64,000 nt of DNA from Noviherbaspirillum soli (GTDB taxonomy: Bacteria > Pseudomonadota > Gammaproteobacteria > Burkholderiales > Burkholderiaceae_D). Positions 45,671 through 55,540 of the stretch are shown in pieces. The first letter of the stretch is position 1. Each line of letters opens with the position of its first letter. Both the position numbers and the translations under genes were made by a program. The notes under the pieces are model-generated. The model ran no database searches. It was not told the origin of the DNA and saw only the letters and a program-made list of their open reading frames with translations. The DNA lies in NCBI RefSeq assembly GCF_015352955.1, contig NZ_JACYOX010000006.1:1-64000 (forward strand), given 5' to 3'.

Positions 45671-47095
45671 ATGGAAGCCCGACTGTTACCGTATGCCTTC
45701 GCCCGCGACCATGCCGTGCTTGCGCAGCGCGGCCCCACGCCCGATACCGGCGTCGAGGTCTGGGTGTCGGATGCCACCGCGCCCCGCGCCATCGCCGAGG
45801 TCAGCCGCCGTTTCGGCCGCATCCGCTTGAAGCGCATGGACCGCGAAACGCTCGATGCCGCCATCGCCCGCGCCTATGCCGGCGCCGGCAACGACGCTGC
45901 CCAGGTGATCGACGAATACGAGTCCGACCTCGACCTGGCCAAGATGATGCAGGACATGCCGGCCGTGGAAGACCTGCTGGAATCGGCCGACGACGCGCCG
46001 GTGATCCGCATGATCAATGCGCTGCTGACGCAGTCGCTGCGGGAAGGCGCCTCCGACATCCATATCGAGCCCTTCGAGCAGATCTCGGTGGTGCGCTTTC
46101 GCATCGACGGCGCGCTGCGCGACATCGTGCGGCCCAAGAAGGCGATCCATGCCTCGATGATTTCCCGCATCAAGATCATGGCCCAGCTCGACATCGCCGA
46201 GAAACGGCTGCCGCAGGACGGCCGCATCACGCTGCGGGTGGGCGGCAAGCCGGTCGACGTGCGCGTCTCGACGCTGCCCACCGGCCACGGCGAGCGCGCC
46301 GTGCTGCGTCTGCTGGACAAGGAAGCCGGCCGGCTGGACCTGCAGAGCCTGGGCATGGACGACCATACCCTGAAGGAATTCGACCACCTGATCGCCCAGC
46401 CGCACGGCATCGTGCTGGTGACCGGCCCGACCGGTTCCGGCAAGACCACCACGCTGTATGCCGCGCTGTCGCGCCTGAACGCCGCCAGCACCAACATCCT
46501 GACGGTGGAAGACCCGATCGAGTATGAACTGGCCGGCGTCGGCCAGACCCAGGTCAATGCCCGCATCGACATGACCTTCGCCAAGGCCCTGCGCGCCATC
46601 CTGCGCCAGGACCCGGACGTGATCATGATCGGCGAGATCCGCGACCTGGAAACCGCGCAGATCGCGGTGCAGGCCTCCCTCACCGGCCACCTGGTGCTGG
46701 CGACCCTGCACACCAACGATTCCGCCGCCGCCGTCACCCGCCTGCTGGACATGGGCATCGAGCCCTTCCTGCTGTCGTCCTCGCTGCTGGGCGTGGTGGC
46801 GCAGCGCCTGGTCAGGAAGCTGTGCCCGCACTGCCGGCGCCATGACGGCACGCTGTGGCATGCGGTGGGCTGCGACAAGTGCGGCATGACCGGCTATCAG
46901 GGCCGGGTCGGCGTCTATGAACTGCTGCAGACCACCGACCAGATCCGTTCCCAGATCCATGACCGCGCCGCCGAGGCCGACATCCGCGCCACCGCCCAGC
47001 GCGACGGCATGCGCACCATGCGCGAGGATGGCGAACGCTGGCTGGCCGACGGCACCACGACGCAGGCCGAACTGCTGCGCGTGACCAAGGATTAA
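45671..47095 (+). CDS. gspE: Type II secretion ATPase GspE
   Basis: 474-residue cytoplasmic hexameric ATPase. The N-terminal GspL-binding domain precedes the Asp-box region APVIRMINALLTQSLREGAS and DIHIEPFE. Walker A GPTGSGKTTT is near residue 257; Asp/His boxes include EDPIEYEL and VLATLHTNDSA. The tetracysteine zinc motif is CPHCRRHD...CDKCG. All catalytic features are intact. Confidence 0.95.
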   Translation: MEARLLPYAFARDHAVLAQRGPTPDTGVEVWVSDATAPRAIAEVSRRFGRIRLKRMDRETLDAAIARAYAGAGNDAAQVIDEYESDLDLAKMMQDMPAVEDLLESADDAPVIRMINALLTQSLREGASDIHIEPFEQISVVRFRIDGALRDIVRPKKAIHASMISRIKIMAQLDIAEKRLPQDGRITLRVGGKPVDVRVSTLPTGHGERAVLRLLDKEAGRLDLQSLGMDDHTLKEFDHLIAQPHGIVLVTGPTGSGKTTTLYAALSRLNAASTNILTVEDPIEYELAGVGQTQVNARIDMTFAKALRAILRQDPDVIMIGEIRDLETAQIAVQASLTGHLVLATLHTNDSAAAVTRLLDMGIEPFLLSSSLLGVVAQRLVRKLCPHCRRHDGTLWHAVGCDKCGMTGYQGRVGVYELLQTTDQIRSQIHDRAAEADIRATAQRDGMRTMREDGERWLADGTTTQAELLRVTKD

Positions 47096-47107
47096 AGAGG
47101 AAAGCCC

Positions 47108-48328
47108 GTGCCCGCATTCCGCTATGAAGCCGTCGACACGCTGGGCGCCACCCGCAAGGGCGTGCTCAATGCCGACAGCGCCCGCGCCGCCCGCTCCGAC
47201 CTGCGCACCCAGGGCCTGGTGCCTATCGTGGTCGACGCGATCGCCTCGCAGGTCGACGAGAGCGGCCAGGGGCGCCGGCGCGGCCTCGGCGACCGGCTCT
47301 CGACGGTCGAGCTGTCGCTATTCACCCGCCAGCTGGCCAGCTTGCTGGAAGCCAGCCTGCCGCTGGAGCAGGCCTTCACCGCCCTCTTGGAACAGGCCGA
47401 GCGCACCTATGTGCGCGACCTGATCGCATCGATCCGCTCGGAAATCATGGGCGGCGCGTCGCTCTCCGACGCGCTGGGCCAGCATCCGCGCGACTTCGCC
47501 GACATCTACCGCGCGCTGGTGGCCTCCGGCGAGCAGATCGGCCAGCTGGCCAAGGTGCTGTCGCGCCTGGCCGATTACATCGAGCGCCGCAACTCGCTGG
47601 TGCAGAAGGTGCGGCTGGCCTTTACCTATCCGGCCATCGTCACCGTGGTGGCGTTCGCCATCGTGATCTTCCTGCTGACCTACGTGGTGCCGCAGATCGT
47701 CTCGGTGTTCGCCAATACCAAGCAGAAGCTGCCGCTCCTGACCGTGGTGATGCTGGCCATTTCGGATTTCGTGCGCCATTACGGCCTGATCGTGGCGGGC
47801 GTGGTGGTGGCGCTGTTCTGGACCTGGCGCCGGGCGCTGAAGAACCCGGTCATCAAGATGCGCTGGCATCGCTGGCTGCTGACAGCGCCCATGTACGGCA
47901 AGTTCGAGAGAAGCCTGAACACCGCGCGCTTTGCCAGCACGCTGGCCATCACCACCGGTTCCGGCGTGCCCATACTGCGCGCGCTGCAGACCAGCCGCGA
48001 CACCTTGTCCAACGTGGCGATGCGGGCCCAGGTCGAGGAAGCGGCCACCAGCGTGCGCGAAGGCGTGGGCCTGGCGCGGGCGCTGTCGGCGCACAAGCAT
48101 TTTCCGCCGATGCTGATCCACATGATCCGCGCCGGCGAAGTCACCGGCGAGCTGCCGGCCATGCTGGACCGCGCCGCCAATGCCCAGGAGCAGGATCTGG
48201 AACGGCGCGCGCTGACCATTGCCGGCCTGCTGGAGCCGGCGCTGATTCTCGCCATGGGCGTGGTGGTGCTGCTGATCGTGCTGGCGGTGCTGATGCCGAT
48301 TATTGAAATCAACCAGCTGGTGCGCTGA
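47108..48328 (+). CDS. gspF: Type II secretion inner-membrane platform GspF
   Basis: 406 residues from a GTG. Two homologous cytoplasmic domains (LSLFTRQLASLLEASLPLEQA; ARFASTLAITTGSGVPILRAL) and three transmembrane helices (about 171-195, 222-242, 377-400), with the C-terminal EPALILAMGVVVLLIVLAVL. It begins 12 bp after gspE. Confidence 0.94.
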   Translation: MPAFRYEAVDTLGATRKGVLNADSARAARSDLRTQGLVPIVVDAIASQVDESGQGRRRGLGDRLSTVELSLFTRQLASLLEASLPLEQAFTALLEQAERTYVRDLIASIRSEIMGGASLSDALGQHPRDFADIYRALVASGEQIGQLAKVLSRLADYIERRNSLVQKVRLAFTYPAIVTVVAFAIVIFLLTYVVPQIVSVFANTKQKLPLLTVVMLAISDFVRHYGLIVAGVVVALFWTWRRALKNPVIKMRWHRWLLTAPMYGKFERSLNTARFASTLAITTGSGVPILRALQTSRDTLSNVAMRAQVEEAATSVREGVGLARALSAHKHFPPMLIHMIRAGEVTGELPAMLDRAANAQEQDLERRALTIAGLLEPALILAMGVVVLLIVLAVLMPIIEINQLVR

Positions 48329-48359
48329 TGTCGGAAGCCGCACAGATAAGGGAAGTCGA

Positions 48360-48950
48360 ATGAAACGCTGGCCGCTGCTTACCAGTTTCGTGCTGTTCAT
48401 TGCGCTCTGCGTGTCCGCCACCTATTGGGGCATGCAGCTGCTGAAACCGCCGGCGCGGCCGGTCGCCGCGCCGCCGCCGGCGGTGCAGGCGCCGCCCGAC
48501 CCGCGCGCCGCCGCCGTGCTGTTCGGCGGCCGCCAGGGCCCGGTGGCGGTCGCCACCAATTACCAGTTGCGCGGCGTGGTGTCGTCCGGCACCAGCGGCG
48601 AGAGCGTGGCGATCCTGTCGGCCGACGGCAAGCCGCCCGAGGCGGTGCGCGCCAACCGCGAATTCCAGCCCGGCGTGGTGATCAAGGAAGTGCATCCGCG
48701 CTATGTGCTGCTGCAGGAAAACGGCGTGATGAAACGGGTCGAGCTGCTGGACGAGGCAAAAGGCGGCATGATGGCTGATACCGGCAGCCGCCCGCCCGTC
48801 ACCAGAGCCGTGCCGCCGCCGCCCGGCATGCAGCAGCCTCAGATGCAGCCGCAATCCGCGCCAATGCCGCCGCCCCAGGTCCAGGCAGTGCCGGAGGGCG
48901 CAGCGCCCATGCAGGGTTTTGGCAGCCCCATGGGCAACATGCCGCGTTGA
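48360..48950 (+). CDS. gspC: Type II secretion coupling protein GspC, short form
   Basis: 196 residues. An N-terminal transmembrane helix (about 7-25), a Pro-rich linker, and a homology-region domain from YQLRGVVSSGTSGESVAIL to KRVELLDEAKGG are present. The rest is a Pro/Gln/Met-rich tail (about 140-196) in place of a PDZ domain. GspC links the inner-membrane platform to GspD. Position after gspF, last in the operon, is unlike the classical gspC-first order. The ATG at 48360 follows AAGGGAAG. Confidence 0.8.
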   Translation: MKRWPLLTSFVLFIALCVSATYWGMQLLKPPARPVAAPPPAVQAPPDPRAAAVLFGGRQGPVAVATNYQLRGVVSSGTSGESVAILSADGKPPEAVRANREFQPGVVIKEVHPRYVLLQENGVMKRVELLDEAKGGMMADTGSRPPVTRAVPPPPGMQQPQMQPQSAPMPPPQVQAVPEGAAPMQGFGSPMGNMPR

Positions 48951-49265
48951 CCCGGCACCGGCGGCTTTTGCCGCTGTCTTTGTTGTCATCGTTGCTGCAG
49001 GGATCTGCATCGAGCCTGGCCTGTCACGACCGTGCTCGACGGCGGACCTGAACGGTATCGACCTCGGCAGCGACTGCATGCCAGTGCATGACCTGCCCGC
49101 CCGCCAGGTTTTCGGCTGGCCTATTTCCCCGTGTTAAGTCAACACGACTTCGCGCAAACAAGCATCAAAACAACCGGGGCACGTCCTTCGGAGCCACGAC
49201 CGACGCAAAACTCCCTTCCTCAAATCTTGTCAGACTTGCATTTGATCAAGTGTTGAGGAATTCCC
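48951..49265. other. Intergenic region, gspC to PBP gene
   Basis: 315 bp with short frames only. The last about 130 bp is less GC-rich and presumably holds the promoter for the PBP gene. No gene, terminator or operator could be supported. Confidence 0.4.
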
Positions 49266-51788
49266 GTGGACAAGCGCGCGAGCCAGCGTCGGGGCTGGTT
49301 GTGGTCAGTTGCCGGCATGGGCTGGCATGCCATCAAGGTCATTACCGTTTCCGGCATTGCCGTGGCGCTGCTGCTGGCAGGGCTGGTGTATGTGACCATC
49401 CAGGAAACGCCCGAGGTGGACCGCCTGCAGACGGTGCGCGCGGTGCAGCCCAGCGTGATCCTGGCGGCCGATGGCAGCGAGCTGACCACCTTGCGCAATG
49501 TGCAGCGGGAATGGCTGCCGCTGGAAAAGATATCGCCGCATGTGATCCATGCCCTGATCGACACCGAGGACCGGCGCTTCTACGAGCATCGCGGTTTCGA
49601 TATCAGGCGCACGCTGTCGGCGGCGCTGCATACCGCCAATGGCGAAACCCAGGGCGGCTCCACCATCACCCAGCAGCTGGTGCGCAACCTGCATCCGGAA
49701 GAAATCGGCCGTGCCCGCACCGTCAGCCGCAAGCTGCGGGAAATCATCACCGCGGTGCGCATCGAGCAGCGCTACAGCAAGGACCAGATCCTTGAAACCT
49801 ATCTCAATACCGTGCCCTTCCTGTACAACGCCTTCGGCATCGAGATGGCGGCGCGCACCTATTTCGCCAGGCCCGCCACCGAACTCGGCCCGGTCGAGGC
49901 GGCTACTTTGGTGGGCATGCTCAAGGGCACCCATTACTACAATCCGGTCGTGAACCCGGAACGCGCCAAGGCGCGCCGCAACGTGGTGCTGGCGCAGATG
50001 GTGCGCGGCGGCCATCTGGCGCAGGCCGATGTCGACCGGCTCGGCGCCGAGCCGCTGCAGCTGCGCTTCCAGCGCCAGGCCGAGCCGACCGGCAGCGCCA
50101 CCCATTTCACCGAATACGTGCGCAAGTGGCTGGTGGACTGGGCCGACCGCAACCACCACGACCTCGGCGCCGACGGCCTGGTGATCCAGACCACGCTGGA
50201 CCCGAAGCTGCAGGCCGTGGCGGCGCAGGCGGTGGAACGCCAGGCGAAGGTGCTGCAGGCGGTGGCCGACGTGGAATGGAGCCAGCCGTCCGGCAAGCTG
50301 CTGTCGAAGACGCCGGGCGCCTATGAAAAACTGCAGGGCAAGGTGGTGCCGTTCCGTCATTTCTGGACCGAGCGCACGGACCTGCTGGATGCCTTCCTGC
50401 GCGAGACGCCGGAATTCCGGCGCGCCGTGGCCGCCGAGGGCGAGGCCGCGGTGCTGAAGAGGCTAAAGCGCGATCCGGACTTCATCAATCGGCTGCAGCA
50501 GGCCAAGACCCGGCTCGAAGCCGGCTTCGTCGCGCTGGACCCGGGCAGCGGCGAGGTGCGGGCCTGGGTCGGCAGCCGCGATTTCCAGCGCGACCAGTAT
50601 GACCATGTGGCGCAGGCGGAACGCCAGCCCGGCTCCACCTTCAAGCCCTTTGTCTATGGCGCGGCGCTGGAAGCCGGCCTGGCGCCGGAGCGCATGTATG
50701 CCGATGGCCCGGTGGAGATCCGGCTCGGCGACGGCCGGGTCTGGCGTCCCGGCGACATGGGCGGCGCCAGCGGCCGCATGATGAGCCTGCGCGACGGCCT
50801 GGTGTATTCCAAGAACACGATCACCGCTCAGGTGATGCAGGACGTCGGCGTGAAGGACATCGTCGACCTGGCCCAGGCCGCCGGCGTGCGCCGCAGCAAG
50901 CTGGACGCGGTGCCGTCGCTGGCGCTGGGCACCAGCCCGGTGACGCTGCTGGAAATGGCGGCATCCTACGGCACCATCGCCCGTGGCGGCCTGTACCAGG
51001 AGCCGATCTTCGTCCGCCGCATCAGCGACCGCAATGGCCGGGTGCTGGCCGAATTCAGTCGCGCGCCGGTGCGGGTGATCAGCGAACATACCGCCGTCGA
51101 GCTGATCGACATGATGCGCGGCGTGATCAGCCGCGGCACTGGCACCGCGATGAAGACGCAGTTCAAGGTCAGCGCCGATATCGCCGGCAAGACCGGCACC
51201 ACGCAGAACAATACGGATGGCTGGTTCATGCTGATGCATCCGACGCTGGTGATGGGCGCCTGGGTCGGCTTCAACGATGCCCGCGTCACCATGCGCAGCG
51301 ATTACTGGGGGCAGGGCGGCCACAATGCGCTGCTGCTGGTGGGCGACTTCTTCCGGGAAGCGATGCAGGCCGGGATGCTGGATGCAAAGGCATCTTTCCC
51401 GCGTCCGGAGCGCCCGCCGGTGATGGTATCGGCGCCGCTGCCCTACGGCATGGATGCCCAGGGTGAAATCATCAGCGCCGACAGCCAGCGCGCTGCGGCG
51501 CCGCCGCCCGCCACCACCATGGCCGGCATCGTGGTGCGCCGTTATGCCGGCGGCGGCGTCTGGATCGGCGACAGCCAGGCTGCCGCCCAGGCCGACAGCA
51601 TGGCGCCGGCGAAAACCGACGATGAACTGAGCGGCGTGATGACCGGCATGGGGCGTGATCCGGTCAGCGGCGCCCGGATGGCGGCGCGCAGCGCGGTCGA
51701 TTATGGCGACCGCCAGCCGGTGAGCAGCGCTGGCGCATCGGGCGGCGGCGATACGGATTTTGGTTCGGACACCGACTCGATTCGCTAA
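49266..51788 (+). CDS. Bifunctional class A penicillin-binding protein (PBP1A-like)
   Basis: 840 residues. Membrane anchor about 24-46. The glycosyltransferase domain has EDRRFYEHRGFDIRRTL (catalytic Glu), QGGSTITQQLVRNL and RKLREIITAVRIEQ. The transpeptidase domain has SxxK in PGSTFKPFVYG, SxN in YSKNTITAQ and KTG in AGKTGTTQNN. The C terminus after about 700 is Ala/Pro/Gly-rich and likely disordered. It polymerises and crosslinks peptidoglycan. The GTG start at 49266 follows TGAGGA. Confidence 0.92.
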   Translation: MDKRASQRRGWLWSVAGMGWHAIKVITVSGIAVALLLAGLVYVTIQETPEVDRLQTVRAVQPSVILAADGSELTTLRNVQREWLPLEKISPHVIHALIDTEDRRFYEHRGFDIRRTLSAALHTANGETQGGSTITQQLVRNLHPEEIGRARTVSRKLREIITAVRIEQRYSKDQILETYLNTVPFLYNAFGIEMAARTYFARPATELGPVEAATLVGMLKGTHYYNPVVNPERAKARRNVVLAQMVRGGHLAQADVDRLGAEPLQLRFQRQAEPTGSATHFTEYVRKWLVDWADRNHHDLGADGLVIQTTLDPKLQAVAAQAVERQAKVLQAVADVEWSQPSGKLLSKTPGAYEKLQGKVVPFRHFWTERTDLLDAFLRETPEFRRAVAAEGEAAVLKRLKRDPDFINRLQQAKTRLEAGFVALDPGSGEVRAWVGSRDFQRDQYDHVAQAERQPGSTFKPFVYGAALEAGLAPERMYADGPVEIRLGDGRVWRPGDMGGASGRMMSLRDGLVYSKNTITAQVMQDVGVKDIVDLAQAAGVRRSKLDAVPSLALGTSPVTLLEMAASYGTIARGGLYQEPIFVRRISDRNGRVLAEFSRAPVRVISEHTAVELIDMMRGVISRGTGTAMKTQFKVSADIAGKTGTTQNNTDGWFMLMHPTLVMGAWVGFNDARVTMRSDYWGQGGHNALLLVGDFFREAMQAGMLDAKASFPRPERPPVMVSAPLPYGMDAQGEIISADSQRAAAPPPATTMAGIVVRRYAGGGVWIGDSQAAAQADSMAPAKTDDELSGVMTGMGRDPVSGARMAARSAVDYGDRQPVSSAGASGGGDTDFGSDTDSIR

Positions 51789-51946
51789 AAATACCGATTT
51801 GGTCAGAACTTGGTGAAATTTGCACAGGCAAGCTCTTTCAAGTTTCGTTGACAAAGTGCTATTCTCGACCCAGTTTTTTAATGCCAAATTAGCATCATCT
51901 GGTGCGCCGAAGCGGCGCCCGGTCAACCGCGTTGGAGAGAAATAAA

Positions 51947-52264
51947 ATGGACCAGCCCCAGGACGCACCGCAAGCGCATGAACTGACCTCGCAAGTGACC
52001 TATAACCCCGACAATCTGCTGGACTCCCTGATCGAGCGGCTCAATCTGAAAAATGACGCGGCGCTGTCGCGCGCGCTCGAGGTGGCGCCGCCGGTGATCA
52101 GCAAGATCCGGCACCGTCGCCTGCCAGTTGGCGCTTCGATGCTGATCCGCATGCATGAAGTGTCCAACATGGACATCCGCGAACTGCGTGAACTGATGGG
52201 CGACCGCCGCACCAAGTATCGCCTGAGCGATGCGCAGGGCAAGCCCAAGCCTGAAAAGGCCTGA
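51947..52264 (+). CDS. Small helix-turn-helix protein of unknown function
   Basis: 105 residues, cytoplasmic. A central HTH-like helix set LIERLNLKNDAALSRALEVA then PPVISKIRHRRLPVGASML resembles the XRE/Cro fold: a tri-helix with SKIRHRR as recognition helix. The C terminus is charged (GDRRTKYRL...KPKPEKA). The ATG at 51947 has GGAGAG eight bases upstream. It stands alone with its own 158-bp AT-rich leader. Likely a DNA-binding regulator; target unknown. Confidence 0.6.
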   Translation: MDQPQDAPQAHELTSQVTYNPDNLLDSLIERLNLKNDAALSRALEVAPPVISKIRHRRLPVGASMLIRMHEVSNMDIRELRELMGDRRTKYRLSDAQGKPKPEKA

Positions 52265-52396
52265 CGCATTCTTCAGGCAGTGCGGCAGTTATGTTGGGCA
52301 GCGCACCGCCAGCATCGATCCAAACCGGGATGATGAACTTTACTGGCCAGGGCATGTGTCCTGGTCTTGTATCCATGCCGCTTTGAAGGAGATGTG

Positions 52397-52669
52397 ATGA
52401 AAGCCAAGCTGATCGCCGTTTGCCTGTTTGCCTCGCTCGCCGGCCTGTCCGGCGCCGCCTCGGCCAAGGGCTGTATCAAGGGTGCCGCCGTCGGCGGCGT
52501 GGCTGGCCATGTCGCTGGCAATCATGGCGTGCTGGGCGCTGCAGCCGGCTGCGCAGTCGGTCGTCATCGCGCCAACAAGAAAGACGCGGAAAAGGCCCAG
52601 GCCCAGACGCAGACCCAGGCGCAGGCCCGCCAGTCCACTACCAGCAGCACGCCGGCCACGTCGCAATAA
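52397..52669 (+). CDS. Small exported glycine-zipper protein
   Basis: 90 residues. A signal peptide (residues 1-23, ending ASA) is followed by KGCIKGAAVGGVAGHVAG and GVLGAAAGCAVG, small-residue repeats typical of glycine-zipper segments with two cysteines. A Gln/Thr/Ala-rich tail follows. The ATG at 52397 follows AAGGAG. Probably periplasmic or outer-membrane associated; function unknown. Confidence 0.65.
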   Translation: MKAKLIAVCLFASLAGLSGAASAKGCIKGAAVGGVAGHVAGNHGVLGAAAGCAVGRHRANKKDAEKAQAQTQTQAQARQSTTSSTPATSQ

Positions 52670-52712
52670 CCACGCCTGCCAGGCCGGCCTGATGACCGGC
52701 ATCGAGGGAAGC

Positions 52713-53246
52713 TCAACCGCCGGGCGCAAAGGCCCGGCGCCGGGTCATGTGTGGGCCGGCCTGCGGCTGTGCGGAATAATGCTGGATGAAGCCATGGCGC
52801 AGGGCGGCCAGCTGGTGGGCCGAGATCATGTTGCCCAGCATCGCGGAACGCGCCAGCAGCATGATGCCCTTGTCGTCGTTCCTTGCCACGCCCCGGCCTT
52901 CCAGGTGGCAGCGCGCCAGCCAGTGCAGCGCGTGGCTGTCATTCTTCCTCGCGGCCAGCTGCAGCCAGTAGACCGCGGCCCTGAACTTGCGGTGCCGCTG
53001 CAGAATCAGCGCCAGTTCGGTCTGGGCGAGCGGGTCGCCCCGGTCGGCATCCTTCACCAGTTCCCAGTGCCCGATAGCGATGTCGGTGTTCAGATAGGCT
53101 GCATTCCGGTCGATGGCAATGCCTTCCCGGACGCCCGCATCGTCCGTCAGCAGCAGACCGATTTCCCCGCTCCTGATCTTGCGCCGGAAGGTGCTTTCGC
53201 TTAAGTCGCTGAGCGTCATTGCAGTCGACAGGCTGACGATGCGCAT
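52713..53246 (-). CDS. Sel1-repeat-like protein, unknown function
   Basis: 177 residues, no signal peptide. The N-terminal 50 residues (SLSTAMTLSDLSESTFRRKI, IGLLLTDDAG) resemble a helix-strand DNA-binding or adaptor motif but are not assigned. Residues about 65-160 form two to three Sel1/TPR-like helical pairs (DPLAQTELALILQ, ALHWLARCHLEGRGVARND, GIMLLARSAMLGNMISAHQL). AAAGG lies upstream of the ATG. Sel1 repeats mediate protein binding; the partner is unknown. Confidence 0.6.
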   Translation of the reverse strand: MRIVSLSTAMTLSDLSESTFRRKIRSGEIGLLLTDDAGVREGIAIDRNAAYLNTDIAIGHWELVKDADRGDPLAQTELALILQRHRKFRAAVYWLQLAARKNDSHALHWLARCHLEGRGVARNDDKGIMLLARSAMLGNMISAHQLAALRHGFIQHYSAQPQAGPHMTRRRAFAPGG

Positions 53247-53475
53247 GGAGATGGCCTTTCATGATGGCGTGCCGAAAACCGGCTTATGGTCACCGTGATG
53301 CGCGGGCGGTTCCGGCAACAGGCAAGCTCGATCTGACCCTGCGTTTTGATGGATGGCGATCGATCGTCACGGTGATTGCCGGTGGCGCCCGGTCAGGCCT
53401 GTCATGAACGGCGACAAACGTCCGTCGTCGTCCAAAATCGGGCATCAAACGAACGTATAGCCGTTGATGGATTGA

Positions 53476-54012
<537 letters not shown>

Positions 54013-54164
54013 ACAAAGACACCCGACTCAGTTACCAGCTTTGCAATTAATGCACGCCACCCGGCAGGTTTTTCCCCGCCTGTTTTTAAAACGCTGGCGC
54101 CAATGCATCAGCGCAACCAATTCATTGAGCTCTGCCGGCTTGGCGAAGTACTACCCCCACCCCT

Positions 54165-54203
54165 GAAGCCTCCCTGCCGAACCAGGCCCGGCAGGGAGGC
54201 TTC
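54165..54203. terminator. 15-bp perfect hairpin between pilin and diguanylate cyclase genes
   Basis: GAAGCCTCCCTGCCG (54165-54179) and CGGCAGGGAGGCTTC (54189-54203) form a perfect stem with a 9-base loop, centred between convergent genes. A weaker CAGG/CCTG hairpin followed by TTTTT at about 54062-54087 probably ends the pilin transcript on the plus strand. The 15-bp structure has no U-tract. Confidence 0.55.
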
Positions 54204-54208
54204 GGCCT

Positions 54209-55528
54209 TCATGCCGCCCCATCCTCCGGCCCCGCCAGCACATGGTCCGCCCGCTTGTGCCAGACCCGGTTGCGGCCAGCTTTCTTTGCCGCATAGAGCG
54301 CGCTGTCAGCCAGTTTCAGCAACTGGTCCATGCCGCTGACCTGGCTGTCCATGCTGGCCACGCCGACGCTGACGGTGTAGCGGATTTCCTGGCTGCCTAC
54401 CATCACCCGCTGGCTTTCGATCTCGGTGCGGAAGCGTTCGGCCAGCTTCACTGCGCCTTCGAGGTCGGTCGATGGCAGGAGCGCTGCAAATTCCTCGCCG
54501 CCCAGCCGCGCCACCACGTCGATTTCCCGCACCGTGGCCGACAGCGTCTGCGCCAGGTTGCGCAGCACCTCGTCGCCCGCCGGATGGCCCCAGGTGTCGT
54601 TGATCTGCTTGAAGAAGTCGGCATCGACGGCCACAACCGACAGCGGGCGCGGAAAGCGCCGCCAGCGTTCCAGTTCCAGTTCGGCCGCTTCGAAGAAGGT
54701 GCGGCGGTTGGCGATGCCGGTCAGGTAGTCGCAGGCGCTGGCGCGCAGCGCGCTGTCGCCGGCTTCGCGCTTGTCGGTGATGTCGCGGATGATCAGCGCA
54801 TAGCCGCGCTCGTCTTCGGGCAGGTCGTCATCGCGCGACAGCGGCGCGATCATGGTATTGGCCCAGAACCGGCTGCCGTCGGCGCGCAGGCACAAGCCAT
54901 TGTCCAGGCTCCAGCCGTTGGCGTCGGCTTCGACCAGGCGGTCGGCGATACGGTCGCTGGTGATGGCGCCGGGCGGGTGGAATAGGGACATCGGGCGGCC
55001 GATCACGGAACGCTCGCTATGGCCCGTGACTCGGGCAATGCTCTGGTTCCAGGATTCGACGCGGCCGCTCGGGTCGAGCGACATCAGCGCGTAATCGGTG
55101 ATGCCGGTCAGCACCGCGCTGAACCAGGCTTCGCTCTGCTTCAACTGGCGTTCCCGCTTCACCGCCTGGGTGATGTCGCTGATGACCGCCATCAGGCGGC
55201 TGTCATCGAGTTTCAGCACCGACAGCGACAGCATGCGCGCATCCTTCTCGCCGGGGATGCCGGCCGAAAGCTGCACCCGCAGGCTGTCGCAGACCGTGCC
55301 GTGCGCCTGCGGGAACTGGCTCACCATGTTGCGCAGTTCCGGCGCCACCTGTTCGAGCGCGTCGAACAGATTGTCCAGGCTGCCGTCGCGGGACAGCGGC
55401 ATCAGCAGTTGCGCCGACAGCGGATTGATCATGGCGATCGATCCGTCCAGCGCCGTCTGAACGATGCCCACCGGCGCCAGGTACAGAAACTGCAGCAGCG
55501 CCTCGTATTCGCTTTCCAGGTTTTCCAC
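54209..55528 (-). CDS. PAS-PAS diguanylate cyclase
   Basis: 439 residues, cytoplasmic. PAS-like domain 1 spans about 5-120 and ends MAVISDITQAVKRERQ. PAS domain 2 spans about 125-255 (YALMSLDPSGRVESWNQSIARVTG to IIRDITDKREAG). The GGDEF-class domain from about 268 has DYLTGIANRRTF, active site RLGGEEF and I-site REID five residues before it; SVGVASM and SALYAAKKAGRN complete it. A catalytically competent, feedback-inhibited c-di-GMP synthase. It lies 12 bp downstream of the PYP-like gene and is presumably co-transcribed and regulated by it. Confidence 0.88.
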   Translation of the reverse strand: MENLESEYEALLQFLYLAPVGIVQTALDGSIAMINPLSAQLLMPLSRDGSLDNLFDALEQVAPELRNMVSQFPQAHGTVCDSLRVQLSAGIPGEKDARMLSLSVLKLDDSRLMAVISDITQAVKRERQLKQSEAWFSAVLTGITDYALMSLDPSGRVESWNQSIARVTGHSERSVIGRPMSLFHPPGAITSDRIADRLVEADANGWSLDNGLCLRADGSRFWANTMIAPLSRDDDLPEDERGYALIIRDITDKREAGDSALRASACDYLTGIANRRTFFEAAELELERWRRFPRPLSVVAVDADFFKQINDTWGHPAGDEVLRNLAQTLSATVREIDVVARLGGEEFAALLPSTDLEGAVKLAERFRTEIESQRVMVGSQEIRYTVSVGVASMDSQVSGMDQLLKLADSALYAAKKAGRNRVWHKRADHVLAGPEDGAA

Positions 55529-55540
55529 GCCGGGCCTTGC

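Noticed and set aside
51849-51867. TTGACA followed closely by TATTCT as a promoter for the small HTH gene
   Set aside because: The two hexamers are only 6 bp apart, far from the required spacing of about 17; no matching partner was found for either.
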